A stretch of DNA of 64,000 nt from Mangrovibrevibacter kandeliae (GCF_024519155.1 NZ_JANIFJ010000001.1:496001-560000), one strand, 5' to 3'. Shown: positions 44,400 to 53,583, counted from the stretch's first letter. Numbers and translations: made by a program. Notes: generated from the letters alone by a model not told the origin.

Positions 44400-46599
44400 C
44401 GCCCGCCGCCGCCGCGAGCTTCTCCGGCTTTTCGAGCGGAGGCGCGCTCGACATCAGCATGCCGATCTGCGCGAGCACCTTCTGCGCGGCGGTGGTCAGG
44501 CTCGCGGGGCGGACCGGTGGCGGCGCGTCTCCCTCCTCGGCGACCTTCGGTGCCTTGCGCTCGGGCATCGTGTTGTCGATGTACGGGATCGGCTTCAGCT
44601 CGATGCCTTGATGCGCGGCCTCCATGAAGCGCTGCCAGGTCATCGTCGGCAGGCCACCGCCCGATACCTTGTTGGTCGGTCGGAAGCTGTCATTGCCGAA
44701 CCAGACCGCGGCGGTGAAGTTGCCGGTGAAGCCGACGAACCAGCCGTCGCGATAGCCCTGCGTGGTGCCCGTCTTGCCGGCGGCGCGGGTCATCGACAGC
44801 TGCGCCTTGCGGGCGGTGCCGATGATCGGGATCTGCGAGAGCATCTGGTTCATCTCGGCCGACGCCGTCTCCGACAGCACACGGCGGCGGGGCGGCATGT
44901 CGCGCTTTGAATCCCAGAGAAGGTTGCCGTTGGTGTCGAACAGCTGGAGGATGCCGTGCCGGTTGGAGGTCATGCCGCCGGCGGCAAAGCAGGCATAGCC
45001 GGTCGCCTGGTCCAGGACCGTCACCTCCGAGGTGCCAAGGGCCATGGTCTTGTCGCCGCGCAGGTTCGACTCGACGCCCATGGCCTTGGCGAGCGCGGCC
45101 ACCTTGTCCATGCCGATCTTCTGACTGAGGCGCACCGGAACGGTGTTGATCGATTTGGCGATGGCGGTCTGCAGCGTCACCGTGCCGGCATAGCTGCGGC
45201 CGTAGTTCTGCGGCGACCACCGGCCGATGGTGATCGGGGCGTCGGAGATCTTGTCGTCCGGCTTGAAGCCCGCCTCCATGGCGGCGGCGTAGACATAGCC
45301 CTTGAAGGACGAACCCGGCTGGCGCAGCGCCTTCGTGGCGCGATTGAATTGCGACTCGCCGTAGTCGCGCCCGCCGACCATGGCGCGCACGCCGCCGTCG
45401 TCATCCAGAACGACCATTGCCGCCTCACCGACATCGTAGGTCTTGCCGAACTGGCGCAGGTGATACTCGACCGATTCGTCGGCGAGTTGCTGCAGGCCCA
45501 TGTCGATGCTGGTGCGCGCGACGAAGTTGCGATGCGGCATGTCGCCCGCGATTTTCTGCACCTCGCCGAAGGCCCAGTCGAGGAAGTAGTCGGGTGACGT
45601 GGTGGTCGAGCGGTCGACGGCGGTCGCCGGCTGGCGGCGGGCGGCGACGACCTGGCCCTCGGTCATGAAGCCGCCCTGCACCATGTTGGTCAGCACCTCG
45701 TTGGCGCGGGCGCGGGCGGCAGGCAGGTTGATGTGCGGCGCATATTTCGCCGGCGCCTTGAACAGGCCCGCCAGCATCGCGCCTTCCGCGAGCGACACGT
45801 CGCGGATGTCCTTGTCGAAGTAGAACTCGGCTGCCGCCGCCGCGCCGAAGCTGCCGCCGCCCATGTAGGCGCGGTCGAGATACATCGAGAGGATTTCGCG
45901 CTTGCTGTAATGCGATTCCAGCCAGAGGGCGATGAAGGCTTCCTTGATCTTGCGCTCGATGTTGCGCTCGTTCGACAGGAAGAGGTTCTTGGCGAGCTGC
46001 TGGGTGAGGGTCGAGCCGCCCTGGACGACGCCGCCGGCGCGCGCGTTCTCGCTGAGCGCGCGGGCGAGGCCGAAGAAGTCGATGCCCCAATGCTCGAAGA
46101 AGCGCCGGTCCTCGGTCGCCAGCACCGCCTTGATGAAGTGATCCGGCATCTCGTCGATCGGGATCGCATCGGCGCGCATGACGCCGCGCCGGCCGATCTC
46201 GTTGCCGTGCCGGTCGAGGAAGAGGACCGAGTAGTCGGTCTGCTGCGGCAGGCCGTTGGCGGTGAGCTTCATCGCAGGCTGGGCGAGCGCCAGCATCACG
46301 ATCAGGCCGGCAACGCCGAGGGTCAGGCCCTCGCAGGCGACCTCGACCGCAAGCTTGTTCAGGCCGCGGGCGCGAAACCGCCGCGAGAAAATCGTCACGC
46401 TCTCCCAGAATCGGGAGAAGCCGTGGCCGAAGCGCCAGAGGCTGCTGTCGATCCAGGCATCGACCTCGATCAGGCGGGAGGGGATCTTGCGTCGCGGCTT
46501 TTCGGTCAACGGATCGCGCAAGTTCGACTCATCATTTTGCTGCGAGGCAAGCGTACGAGACGCTGCACCCCTGTCGTTCGGTCGGCCCTTCGACCACAT
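44374..46599 (-). CDS. Class A penicillin-binding protein (bifunctional transglycosylase/transpeptidase)
   Basis: 741 residues. A long cytoplasmic N-terminus (about 1-85) and one transmembrane helix (about 88-108) lead to a GT51 transglycosylase domain (about 145-310), with the catalytic Glu region AVLATEDRRFFEHWGIDFFG and GGSTLTQQLAKNLFLSNERN. A transpeptidase domain (about 380-650) follows with SxxK in RQPGSSFKGYVYA, SIN in AIAKSINTVPVRL and KTG in RAAGKTGTTQGY. It polymerises and cross-links peptidoglycan on the periplasmic side (PBP1a/PbpC-like). It is first in an operon with the DUF1214/DUF1254 genes and is divergent from the YcgN-like gene. Confidence 0.94.
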   Translation of the reverse strand: MWSKGRPNDRGAASRTLASQQNDESNLRDPLTEKPRRKIPSRLIEVDAWIDSSLWRFGHGFSRFWESVTIFSRRFRARGLNKLAVEVACEGLTLGVAGLIVMLALAQPAMKLTANGLPQQTDYSVLFLDRHGNEIGRRGVMRADAIPIDEMPDHFIKAVLATEDRRFFEHWGIDFFGLARALSENARAGGVVQGGSTLTQQLAKNLFLSNERNIERKIKEAFIALWLESHYSKREILSMYLDRAYMGGGSFGAAAAAEFYFDKDIRDVSLAEGAMLAGLFKAPAKYAPHINLPAARARANEVLTNMVQGGFMTEGQVVAARRQPATAVDRSTTTSPDYFLDWAFGEVQKIAGDMPHRNFVARTSIDMGLQQLADESVEYHLRQFGKTYDVGEAAMVVLDDDGGVRAMVGGRDYGESQFNRATKALRQPGSSFKGYVYAAAMEAGFKPDDKISDAPITIGRWSPQNYGRSYAGTVTLQTAIAKSINTVPVRLSQKIGMDKVAALAKAMGVESNLRGDKTMALGTSEVTVLDQATGYACFAAGGMTSNRHGILQLFDTNGNLLWDSKRDMPPRRRVLSETASAEMNQMLSQIPIIGTARKAQLSMTRAAGKTGTTQGYRDGWFVGFTGNFTAAVWFGNDSFRPTNKVSGGGLPTMTWQRFMEAAHQGIELKPIPYIDNTMPERKAPKVAEEGDAPPPVRPASLTTAAQKVLAQIGMLMSSAPPLEKPEKLAAAAGDDNAVGRR

Positions 46600-46661
46600 A
46601 GGTGCTTCCGCTATACGGCAGCAACAAGAAGAACTCCCTTAAGGACGCAGAGTTTTCGCGC

Positions 46662-47132
46662 ATGAGTGATTCGGGCAACAACGCATTCTGGCAGACCAAG
46701 CGGCTGGAGGACATGTCGCCCGCCGAGTGGGAGTCGCTGTGCGACGGCTGCGGGCGCTGCTGCCTGAACAAGCTCGAGGACTGGGACACGGGCGAGATCT
46801 ACTGGACGAACGTCGCCTGCCGGCTGCTCGACGACGGCAGCTGCCGCTGCCGGGACTATCCGAACCGGCAGGCGAGCGTGCCCGACTGCGTGCCGCTCGA
46901 CGCGCATGCGGCCCGCACCCTGTCCTGGCTGCCGCCGACCTGCGCCTACCGGCTGCTCGGTGAGGGCCACGATCTCTATTGGTGGCACCATCTCGTGTCC
47001 GGCGACCCGGACACCGTGCACCAGGCCGGCATCTCGGTGCGCGGACGCACGATCAGCGAGGAGGGCATGGAGCCGGAAGACCTCGAGGATCACCTGGTGG
47101 ACTGGCCGGGCGAGAACCCGATGGAGGACTGA
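46662..47132 (+). CDS. YcgN/UPF0260 cysteine-cluster protein
   Basis: 156 residues from the ATG at 46662. The N-terminal cysteine cluster [14 protein letters not shown] and a second group, [18 protein letters not shown] then VPDCVPL, probably bind a metal or Fe-S centre. The C-terminus ([13 protein letters not shown]-type segment [20 protein letters not shown]) is the standard end of YcgN. Function unknown. The 62-bp space to the divergent PBP gene must hold both promoters. It is followed by the regulatory region of the GTA cluster. Confidence 0.9.
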   Translation: MSDSGNNAFWQTKRLEDMSPAEWESLCDGCGRCCLNKLEDWDTGEIYWTNVACRLLDDGSCRCRDYPNRQASVPDCVPLDAHAARTLSWLPPTCAYRLLGEGHDLYWWHHLVSGDPDTVHQAGISVRGRTISEEGMEPEDLEDHLVDWPGENPMED

Positions 47133-47307
47133 CCCGCCCGCCGCTCCAGCCATGAGCGGGTCAGGCTGCGCTGGAGAGCCGGCTGTCCCGGTGGGCGGCG
47201 GAGAAGGCGGATCTCGACGCTGTCGGCATCCGGATAGCCGATCCGTTCGGAACGGCGGGCCGAGCGCCGGCGCGATCCGGCACTTCGGCGCCATAAGAAA
47301 ATATTCC

Positions 47308-47336
47308 TTGACGGCGTCACGGTGATCCTGTAGGGT
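47308..47336 (+). promoter_or_regulatory. Promoter of the gene transfer agent cluster
   Basis: TTGACG (47308-47313), 17 bp, TAGGGT (47331-47336), with a leading C giving the alphaproteobacterial CTTGAC form. The start would be near 47343, about 70 bp before the g1-like ATG. It lies in an AT-richer patch (GAAAATATTCC) immediately upstream. Confidence 0.6.
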
Positions 47337-47360
47337 TCAGGCACAGTCGGAAATCTGCGA

Positions 47361-47391
47361 GGCGGCGGCGCGAAAGCGTCGGCCGCCTTTT
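47361..47391 (+). terminator. Terminator-like hairpin (possible attenuator) in the GTA leader
   Basis: GGCGGC-GGCGC, tetraloop GAAA, GCGTC-g-GCCGCC, one bulged G and one G-U pair, followed by TTTT. It stands between the promoter and the first GTA gene, 18-48 nt from the expected transcription start. A GNRA tetraloop and a T-run make it a credible intrinsic terminator. It could end transcripts from ycgN or attenuate the GTA operon. Confidence 0.65.
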
Positions 47392-47413
47392 GCTTGGGCG
47401 GGGTGCGGCGCGG

Positions 47414-47989
47414 ATGACGGGCGAGCCCGAGAGCGTGCCGGCGGCGAAGCCGAAGCGCAAGGGGAAGGCGACGAGCCGTTCCTACGCCGCCCGCCTCATC
47501 GCGATCCTGGAACGCGAATTGCGCGTGCTCGAAGCGGCGCTCGCCGTGGACGAGCCGAAGCGGGGTTCGCGGAGCCGCCAGCCTGCCGGAGAGCCTGCCG
47601 CGGCGAACGATGCGGCGGGGGAGACGAACGGTGTGGAGAAGACGGGGGCGACAGGCGCACAGAAACCCACGCGCGTCGCCGCGAAGGGCGCGGCAGTCGG
47701 CGGCGAGGCACGGCTGAAGACGGCGGCGCAGCTGACCAAGCTGCTCGAGGATCTGATCGAACTGAAGCAGACGGAGGCCCTGCTCGCAGCCCGGGCCTAT
47801 GACGAGGCCGAGACGCAGGCGCTGCGCGACGAGCTGCTTCTTCGACTTCACGCTGTCGCTTTGCGGAACGGGGCGACGCCGGGTGTTCGCAGAGCGGCAG
47901 CCGAGGGTCCGTCGGATGGCTCGACAGCGAGCGGCGCGATGGACGGTGACTGCCCGGAGTCGGACGGTCCCGGATCGGCGCCGATATAG
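47414..47989 (+). CDS. GTA g1-like protein, candidate small terminase subunit
   Basis: 191 residues from the ATG at 47414; an ATG at 47390 lies within the leader hairpin's T-run and is less likely. A basic N-terminus with a helix (SRSYAARLIAILERELRVLE), an Ala/Gly-rich linker (about 60-105), then a helical part (AAQLTKLLEDLIELKQTEAL). In RcGTA g1 is the small terminase that starts DNA packaging, and this is the gene directly before the large terminase. Sequence similarity alone would not reveal it; position and helical build do. Confidence 0.65.
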   Translation: MTGEPESVPAAKPKRKGKATSRSYAARLIAILERELRVLEAALAVDEPKRGSRSRQPAGEPAAANDAAGETNGVEKTGATGAQKPTRVAAKGAAVGGEARLKTAAQLTKLLEDLIELKQTEALLAARAYDEAETQALRDELLLRLHAVALRNGATPGVRRAAAEGPSDGSTASGAMDGDCPESDGPGSAPI

Positions 47990-48036
47990 GAGCAAAAGCA
48001 GGATAGCCGCCATCGGAGGAGCAGGGGAGGGCGGAG

Positions 48037-49344
48037 TTGACGCAGGACGATCTCCCGGCCGCGCGACGCGCCGCGATGCTTGCGGCGCTGGAGGGCGTGC
48101 CGGCGCGGGTGCTGCGCGCGGCGATGCCGGGCTGGGCTGAGTTCGCCCGGCCCGAGCAGCTGCCGCCATCCGGCGACTGGCGGCACTGGCTGATCGTCGG
48201 CGGGCGCGGCTCCGGCAAGACGCGGGCCGGCGCGGAGTGGATCCGGGCGCAGGCGCTTGGGCTGGCGCCGCTGGCCGAACGGGCGCATGGGCGCATCGCG
48301 CTGGTGGCCGAGACGCTGGGTGATGCGCGCGAGGTGATGATCGAGGGCGAAAGTGGGCTGAAGCGGGTCGAATACGGGGTGAAACCGGTGTTCGAGCCCT
48401 CGCGCCGGCGCCTGGTCTTCGGCAATGGCGCGGTGGCGCAGATCTTTTCGAGCGAGGACCCGGACGCGCTGCGCGGCTACCAGTTCGACGCGGCCTGGGG
48501 CGACGAGCTCGCGAAGTGGCGCAACGCCGAGTCCTGTTTCGACAACCTGCAGATGGCGCTGCGGCTCGGCGAAGCGCCGCGCGGGCTGTTCACGACGACG
48601 CCGCGGCCGCTGCCGCTCCTCAAGCGGCTGATCGCCGACCGCGAGAGCGTGGTGACGCGGATGCGCACGGCCGACAATACGGCGCATCTCGCGCCGGGCT
48701 TCGTCACGGCGATCGAGGCGCGATACGGCGGCACGCGCCTAGGGCGGCAGGAGCTCGACGGCGAGCTGATCGAGGACCGCGAGGATGCGTTGTTCAGCCG
48801 CGCGGCGATCGAGCGGCAGCGGGTCGCGGTCGCGCCGGAGCTCGGCCGGATCGTGGTGGCGGTGGATCCGCCGGCAAGCGCGACGCAGCGCTCCGACGCC
48901 TGCGGCATCGTCGCGGCGGGCCGCGCGGCAGACGGGACGATCTACGTGCTGGCCGACGAGAGCCGGACGGCGGCAAAGCCTGCCGACTGGGCGCGGGCTG
49001 CGGTGGCGCTCCACGCGCGGCTCGAGGCCGACCGGATCGTTGCCGAGGTGAACCAGGGCGGCGACATGGTGGAGGCGGTGATCCGCACCATCGATGCCGA
49101 GGTGCCGGTCACGAGCGTGCGGGCGAGCCGCGGCAAGTGGCTGCGGGCCGAGCCGGTGGCCGCGCTCTATGCGCAGGGACGGGTGCGGCATGCCGGCCTG
49201 TTTCCGGCGCTGGAGGACGAGATGAGCGACTTCGGGCCCGACGGGCTGTCGGGCGGCCGTTCGCCGGACCGGCTCGACGCGCTCGTCTGGGCGGTGACGG
49301 CGCTGACCGGACGGGGCGGCGAGCCGCGCGTGCGGCGGCTCTGA
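48037..49344 (+). CDS. GTA large terminase subunit (TerL, g2)
   Basis: 435 residues, the packaging motor. Walker A GGRGSGKTRAGAEW (about 53-66), Walker B in FDAAWGDELAKW, followed by a nuclease domain with VVAVDPPASATQRSDACGI and RSPDRLDALVWAVTALTG. In GTAs this motor fills heads with roughly gene-sized host DNA rather than its own genome. The start is a TTG at 48037 with a GGGGAGGGCGGAG Shine-Dalgarno-like stretch; an internal ATG (48076) is possible. 47 bp after the g1-like gene. Confidence 0.94.
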   Translation: MTQDDLPAARRAAMLAALEGVPARVLRAAMPGWAEFARPEQLPPSGDWRHWLIVGGRGSGKTRAGAEWIRAQALGLAPLAERAHGRIALVAETLGDAREVMIEGESGLKRVEYGVKPVFEPSRRRLVFGNGAVAQIFSSEDPDALRGYQFDAAWGDELAKWRNAESCFDNLQMALRLGEAPRGLFTTTPRPLPLLKRLIADRESVVTRMRTADNTAHLAPGFVTAIEARYGGTRLGRQELDGELIEDREDALFSRAAIERQRVAVAPELGRIVVAVDPPASATQRSDACGIVAAGRAADGTIYVLADESRTAAKPADWARAAVALHARLEADRIVAEVNQGGDMVEAVIRTIDAEVPVTSVRASRGKWLRAEPVAALYAQGRVRHAGLFPALEDEMSDFGPDGLSGGRSPDRLDALVWAVTALTGRGGEPRVRRL

Positions 49345-49398
49345 CTCCCGGCGGCGCCGGACGAGCCAGGGTTTTCTCAATCAGGCTGCGGGGATCGA

Positions 49399-50658
49399 AT
49401 GGGACTGCGAACGGCACTCGCGGAATGGATCGGCGCGCCCTCCGCCCGACCGGCTCAACCGGCCGGAGCCTTGGCGGCAAGGCCCGACGAACGGAAATCG
49501 AGCGGGCTCGGCGGCGCCTTCCTCCTCGCCGCCGAGGCCGCGCGCTGGAGCGAGCGCTCCTATGGCGGGCTGGCGCGCGCCGGCTTCCTGCGCAACCCGA
49601 TCGTCTATCGCTGCGTCCGGCTCCTGTCGGAAAGCGTGGCGGCGATCCCGCCTGTCCTGATGGAGGGCGAGCGGGAACTGACCGAGCACCGGCTCCTCGA
49701 TCTCCTGCGCCGGCCGCATCCGGGGGTGGACGGCGCGGCGCTGACCGAGACGCTGTGCGGCCACCTGCTCCTGTCGGGCAACGCCTTCCTGGAGGCGGTC
49801 GGGCCGGAGGCGGAGCCGCGCGAACTGCACGTTCTGCGACCCGACCGGGTGCGGATCGTGGAGGGACGCGACGGCTGGCCGGAGACCTACGAATACCAGG
49901 TTGGGGCGAGCTTGCGGCGGCTGCCGGTCGACGGCGCGGACGGGCGGCCCGGGCCGCTGCTGCACCTCAAGCTGTTCCACCCGCTCTCCGACCTCGACGG
50001 CCTGTCGCCGCTGTCGGCGGCGCAGACCGCACTCGACCTCCACAACGAGGCGGCGCGGTGGAACAAGGCGCTGCTCGACAATTCGGCGCGGCCCTCCGGG
50101 GCGCTCGTCTACCAGCCGCGCGACGGCGGCAATCTGTCGCCCGACCAGTTCGACAGGCTGAAGGCCGAACTCGACGGCGGCTACACCGGCGCAGCGGGTG
50201 CGGGGCGGCCGATGCTGCTGGAGGGCGGCCTCGACTGGAAGGCGATGGCGCTGACGCCGAAGGAGATGGACTTCATCGAAGCGAAGAACCAGGCGGCCCG
50301 GGAAATCGCGCTCGCCTTCGGCGTGCCGCCGATGCTGCTCGGCCTGCCGGGCGACAACACCTATGCCAACTATGCGGAGGCGAACCGCGCCTTCTTCCGC
50401 CTCGCGGTGCTGCCGCTGAAGGCGCGGCTGACCGGCGCGATCGGCGACTGGCTGGGCGGCCTGACCGGCGAGCCACGGCTGCGGCTGGGGTACGATGCGG
50501 ACGGGATCGAGGCGCTCAGCGCGGAACGCGAAGCCCTGTGGGCGCGGGTCGGCGCGGCGACGTTCCTGAGCGAGGACGAGAAGCGGTCGGCCGTCGGCTA
50601 CGGGCGCCGGCCGGCGCGCGATCTGCCGGAGCGGGATGATGGCGGGGATGCCGCCTGA
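49399..50658 (+). CDS. GTA portal protein (g3)
   Basis: 419 residues of the HK97-type portal family, a dodecameric ring through which DNA enters and leaves the head. Segments: RNPIVYRCVRLLSESVAAIP near the start, LLSGNAFLEAVG, the central LFHPLSDLDGLSPLSAAQTA and the C-terminal EIALAFGVPPMLLGLPGDNT YANY (in two parts). The gene lies 54 bp after terL, and its position and length agree with g3 of RcGTA. Confidence 0.94.
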   Translation: MGLRTALAEWIGAPSARPAQPAGALAARPDERKSSGLGGAFLLAAEAARWSERSYGGLARAGFLRNPIVYRCVRLLSESVAAIPPVLMEGERELTEHRLLDLLRRPHPGVDGAALTETLCGHLLLSGNAFLEAVGPEAEPRELHVLRPDRVRIVEGRDGWPETYEYQVGASLRRLPVDGADGRPGPLLHLKLFHPLSDLDGLSPLSAAQTALDLHNEAARWNKALLDNSARPSGALVYQPRDGGNLSPDQFDRLKAELDGGYTGAAGAGRPMLLEGGLDWKAMALTPKEMDFIEAKNQAAREIALAFGVPPMLLGLPGDNTYANYAEANRAFFRLAVLPLKARLTGAIGDWLGGLTGEPRLRLGYDADGIEALSAEREALWARVGAATFLSEDEKRSAVGYGRRPARDLPERDDGGDAA

Positions 50659-50797
50659 TGCACCAAAAAAGAAGCGGCGCCGTCCAGCAGCACCGCCTCG
50701 AGGAATACCGACAAAATCGAAAATCTCAGGACCAGCCGCAGGATGTCGGCTGCGACCGGCATTGTCAACCGCGGCAAGCAGAAGCGGGAGGCCGAGC

Positions 50798-51142
50798 GTG
50801 ACGGACGGGACGGTTTCAGTGCTGGCGCTTTGGGGCGCCAAGCTCGCGGGGGCGGTGGCGGGATCGGCGATCTCGGTTGCCTACCTCCTGCCGCGCGGGC
50901 GGCGCGAGGCGGCGCTGCGCTTCCTGATCGGTGTGGTGACCGGCCTCACCTTCGGCGTGCCGGCCGGCCTGATGCTGGCGGCCCGGCTCGGGATCGACAA
51001 GATCCTGGAGCCGCCGGAGCTGGCGGTGATGGGATCGGCCGCGGCGAGCCTCTGCGCCTGGTGGGCGCTCGGCGTCCTGTCGCGCTTCGCCGACCAGCTG
51101 TTCCGTCCGGCCGCCGGGCCGAAGCCGGGAGATGCCCCGTGA
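50798..51142 (+). CDS. Small membrane protein in the GTA cluster (DUF6107-like, g3.5 position)
   Basis: 114 residues from a GTG at 50798 with GGGAGG 7-12 nt upstream. Two or three hydrophobic helices (LALWGAKLAGAVAGSAISVAY, FLIGVVTGLTFGVPAGLML, VMGSAAASLCAWWALGVLS, each shown in part) suggest an inner-membrane protein. This fits the small DUF6107 membrane proteins that Rhizobiales carry between the portal and protease genes. Its task in particle assembly is unknown; a holin-like role is possible. The stop overlaps the protease GTG by 4 bp. Confidence 0.75.
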   Translation: MTDGTVSVLALWGAKLAGAVAGSAISVAYLLPRGRREAALRFLIGVVTGLTFGVPAGLMLAARLGIDKILEPPELAVMGSAAASLCAWWALGVLSRFADQLFRPAAGPKPGDAP

Positions 51143-51645
51143 GCGCCGTCATGCGCGCCGATGCCACAGGCGCCGGGCGGCTGCGCGGCTATGCCGGCCT
51201 GTTCGGCCGGCCGGATCTGGCGGGCGACAGGATCGAGCCGGGCGCCTTCGCCGCGTCGCTCGTCCGGCGCGGTGCGAGCGGCCTGAAGATGCTGTGGCAG
51301 CACGATCCCGGACAGCCCATCGGCGCGTGGACGCGGGTCTACGAGGATGCCGCCGGGCTGGTGGCCGAAGGGCAGCTGGCGCTCGACACGCAGAAGGGCC
51401 GCGAGGTGGACGCCCTGATCCGCGCCGGTGCGGTCGACGGGCTGTCCATCGGCTTCAAGACCCGCCGGGCCCGGCGGGACGCCGGCGGCGGGCGGCGCCT
51501 CGTCGAGATCGACCTCTGGGAGATCTCGGTGGTGACCTTCCCGATGCAGGAGGGCGCACGCATCGCCAGGCCCGCATCGGCACAAGGCGCGGACGGGCTC
51601 GCTGCCCGGCTGCGCACCGAGGCCGCACGGCTCGGCGCCGCCTGA
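51139..51645 (+). CDS. GTA prohead protease (HK97 family, g4)
   Basis: 168 residues from a GTG at 51139, overlapping the preceding stop (GTGA). The U35/HK97-type protease core shows GYAGLFGRPDLAGDRIEPGA near the start, the catalytic His region KMLWQHDPGQPIGAWTRVY and the Ser region DGLSIGFKTRRARRD with WEISVVTFPMQEGA. It cuts the capsid N-terminus during maturation, then is lost. The major capsid gene follows after 34 bp. Confidence 0.92.
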   Translation: MSAVMRADATGAGRLRGYAGLFGRPDLAGDRIEPGAFAASLVRRGASGLKMLWQHDPGQPIGAWTRVYEDAAGLVAEGQLALDTQKGREVDALIRAGAVDGLSIGFKTRRARRDAGGGRRLVEIDLWEISVVTFPMQEGARIARPASAQGADGLAARLRTEAARLGAA

Positions 51646-51679
51646 CATCGCACGAGACAACTTCACGAAAGGAGAGGAC

Positions 51680-52948
51680 ATGCCGGAGATCAATGCAGCG
51701 CCGGAGACCAAGGCGCAGATGCCGTCGGGCGGGTCGCCGACCGGGGAGGTGGCGCTCGCCTTCGGCGACTTCATGCACGCCTTCGAGGGGTTCCGCGAAG
51801 CGAACGACGAGCGCCTGCGCCAGCTGGAGCGGCGGATGAGCGCCGACGTCCTGTCGGAGGAGAAGGTCGAGCGGCTGAACCAGGCGGTGGACGCGCAGGA
51901 GCGCCGGCTCGAGCAGCTGGTGCTGAAGCAGATGCGTCCGGCGCTCGGCGGTGGCGGCGAGATGGCCGCGGCGCGCCCGAGCGAGCACCGGCAGGCCTTC
52001 GAAGCCTATGTGCGCGGCGGCGACGAAGGCCGGCTGCGGCGGATGGAGGCAAAGGCAATGTCGGGCCTTGCCGGCACCGACGGCGGCTTCCTGGTGCCGG
52101 AGGAGACGGAGACCGAGATCGGCCGGCGGTTGGCGGCGATCTCGCCGATCCGCTCGATCGCCACCGTGCGGACCGTTTCATCGTCGCTGCTGAAGAAGCC
52201 GTTCGCCGTCTCCGGCGCCCAGACCGGCTGGGTTGGCGAGACCGCCGCGCGCCCCGAGACGGCGGCGCCGCAGCTGGCCGAGCTGAGCTTTCCGACGATG
52301 GAGCTCTACGCAATGCCGGCGGCCACGAACGCGCTCCTCGACGACGCGGCCGTCGACATCGACCGCTGGCTCGGCGAGGAGGTGGAGCAGGCGTTCGCCG
52401 CGCAGGAAAGCGCCGCCTTCGTCGTCGGCGACGGGGTGAGCAAGCCGAAAGGCTTCATGACCTACGACACGGTGGATGAGACCGCCTGGATCTGGGGCAA
52501 GGTCGGGACGGTCCCGACCGGGGCCGACGGCGCCTTTCTCGCCGGCGGCGCGGCCGACAGCCTGATCGACCTCGTCTATGCCCTGAAGGCGGGCTACCGT
52601 CAGAACGCCAGCTTCGTGATGAACCGGCGCTCGCAGGCGGCGGTGCGCAAGCTGAAGGACGCCGACGGCAACTACCTGTGGCAGCCGCCGGCGAGCGCGG
52701 GGGCCCGCGCGACGCTGATGGGCTTCCCCATGGTGGAGGCCGAGGACATGCCGGACATCGCGGTCGATGCGAACGCGATCGCCTTCGGCGATTTCGCCCG
52801 CTTCTACCTGATCGTCGATCGGCAGGGCGTGCGGGTGCTGCGCGACCCGTATTCGGCCAAGCCCTACGTCCTTTTCTATACGACCAAACGCGTCGGCGGC
52901 GGCATCCAGGACTTCGATGCCGCCAAGTTCCTCGCCTTCGCGGCCTGA
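51680..52948 (+). CDS. GTA major capsid protein (HK97 fold, g5)
   Basis: 422 residues. The N-terminal coiled coil (about 20-100, RLRQLERRMSADVLSEEKVE) is the delta scaffold removed by the g4 protease. The HK97 fold follows, starting about residue 115 (RQAFEAYVRGGDEGRLRRME, then AMSGLAGTDGGFLVPEET). Later FVVGDGVSKPKGFMTYDTV, AGYRQNASFVMNRRSQAAVR and VLFYTTKRVGGGIQDF are family segments. The shell of the particle; the gene has AAGGAGAGGAC before its ATG, a very strong ribosome-binding site, as expected for the most abundant product. Confidence 0.95.
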   Translation: MPEINAAPETKAQMPSGGSPTGEVALAFGDFMHAFEGFREANDERLRQLERRMSADVLSEEKVERLNQAVDAQERRLEQLVLKQMRPALGGGGEMAAARPSEHRQAFEAYVRGGDEGRLRRMEAKAMSGLAGTDGGFLVPEETETEIGRRLAAISPIRSIATVRTVSSSLLKKPFAVSGAQTGWVGETAARPETAAPQLAELSFPTMELYAMPAATNALLDDAAVDIDRWLGEEVEQAFAAQESAAFVVGDGVSKPKGFMTYDTVDETAWIWGKVGTVPTGADGAFLAGGAADSLIDLVYALKAGYRQNASFVMNRRSQAAVRKLKDADGNYLWQPPASAGARATLMGFPMVEAEDMPDIAVDANAIAFGDFARFYLIVDRQGVRVLRDPYSAKPYVLFYTTKRVGGGIQDFDAAKFLAFAA

Positions 52949-53022
52949 GCCGCGACGGGCGGACGGAAAAGACGGCGGGCCGCGATGTCGGCCCGCCGGT
53001 GGTTTTTCGAAGGGAGCGGGAC

Positions 53023-53583
53023 ATGACGCTGATCGAACTGGCCGAAACGGTGATCGAGCCCGTCACCGTGGCGGAGGCCAGGAGCTGGTGCCGGATCGAG
53101 CGGGACGACGAGGACGAACTCGTCGCGAGCCTGGTCCGAGCGGCGCGGCAGGCCGTCGAGACCGAGACGGGCCTCGTGCTGGTGCGTCGGGCCTTTCGGC
53201 TGGCGCTCGACCCGGTGCCTCCCGGCGGCTGGATCGAGGTGGCGCGGCGGCCGCTGCAGGTGATGGTCGGTGTCACCGCCTACGGCTCGGACGGCGCGCC
53301 CATCGTGTTCGGCGAGGCCGATGCCATCATCGAGCGCGCGCTCGGGATCGAGGCGATCCGCCTCTCGCCGGCAGTGCGGGCCGTCGCGGCGAACGGCGTC
53401 GATGTCGATTTCGAGGCCGGATATGCCCCGGGCGAGGCGCCTGGCGACCTGCTCCTGGCGCTGAAGCGCACGATCGCCGCGTCCTACGAGGTGCGCGGCG
53501 CCACCGGCGAGGGCTGGCGGCCCGCGGTCCTGCCGCCTTCGGCGCAGGACCTCACGCGGCCGCACCGCCGGATGCGGCTCTGA
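53023..53583 (+). CDS. GTA head-tail connector/adaptor (g6)
   Basis: 186 residues of the gp6-like (phage_connect_1) helical connector family. The start MTLIELAETVIEPVTVAEAR with WCRIERDDEDELVASLVRAA, then VETETGLVLVRRAFRLALD and DLLLALKRTIAASYEVRGA, matches g6 of RcGTA. It forms the adaptor ring below the portal. It overlaps the next gene by one base (TGATG) and stands 74 bp after the capsid gene. The ATG at 53023 has AAGGGAGCGGG upstream. Confidence 0.9.
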   Translation: MTLIELAETVIEPVTVAEARSWCRIERDDEDELVASLVRAARQAVETETGLVLVRRAFRLALDPVPPGGWIEVARRPLQVMVGVTAYGSDGAPIVFGEADAIIERALGIEAIRLSPAVRAVAANGVDVDFEAGYAPGEAPGDLLLALKRTIAASYEVRGATGEGWRPAVLPPSAQDLTRPHRRMRL

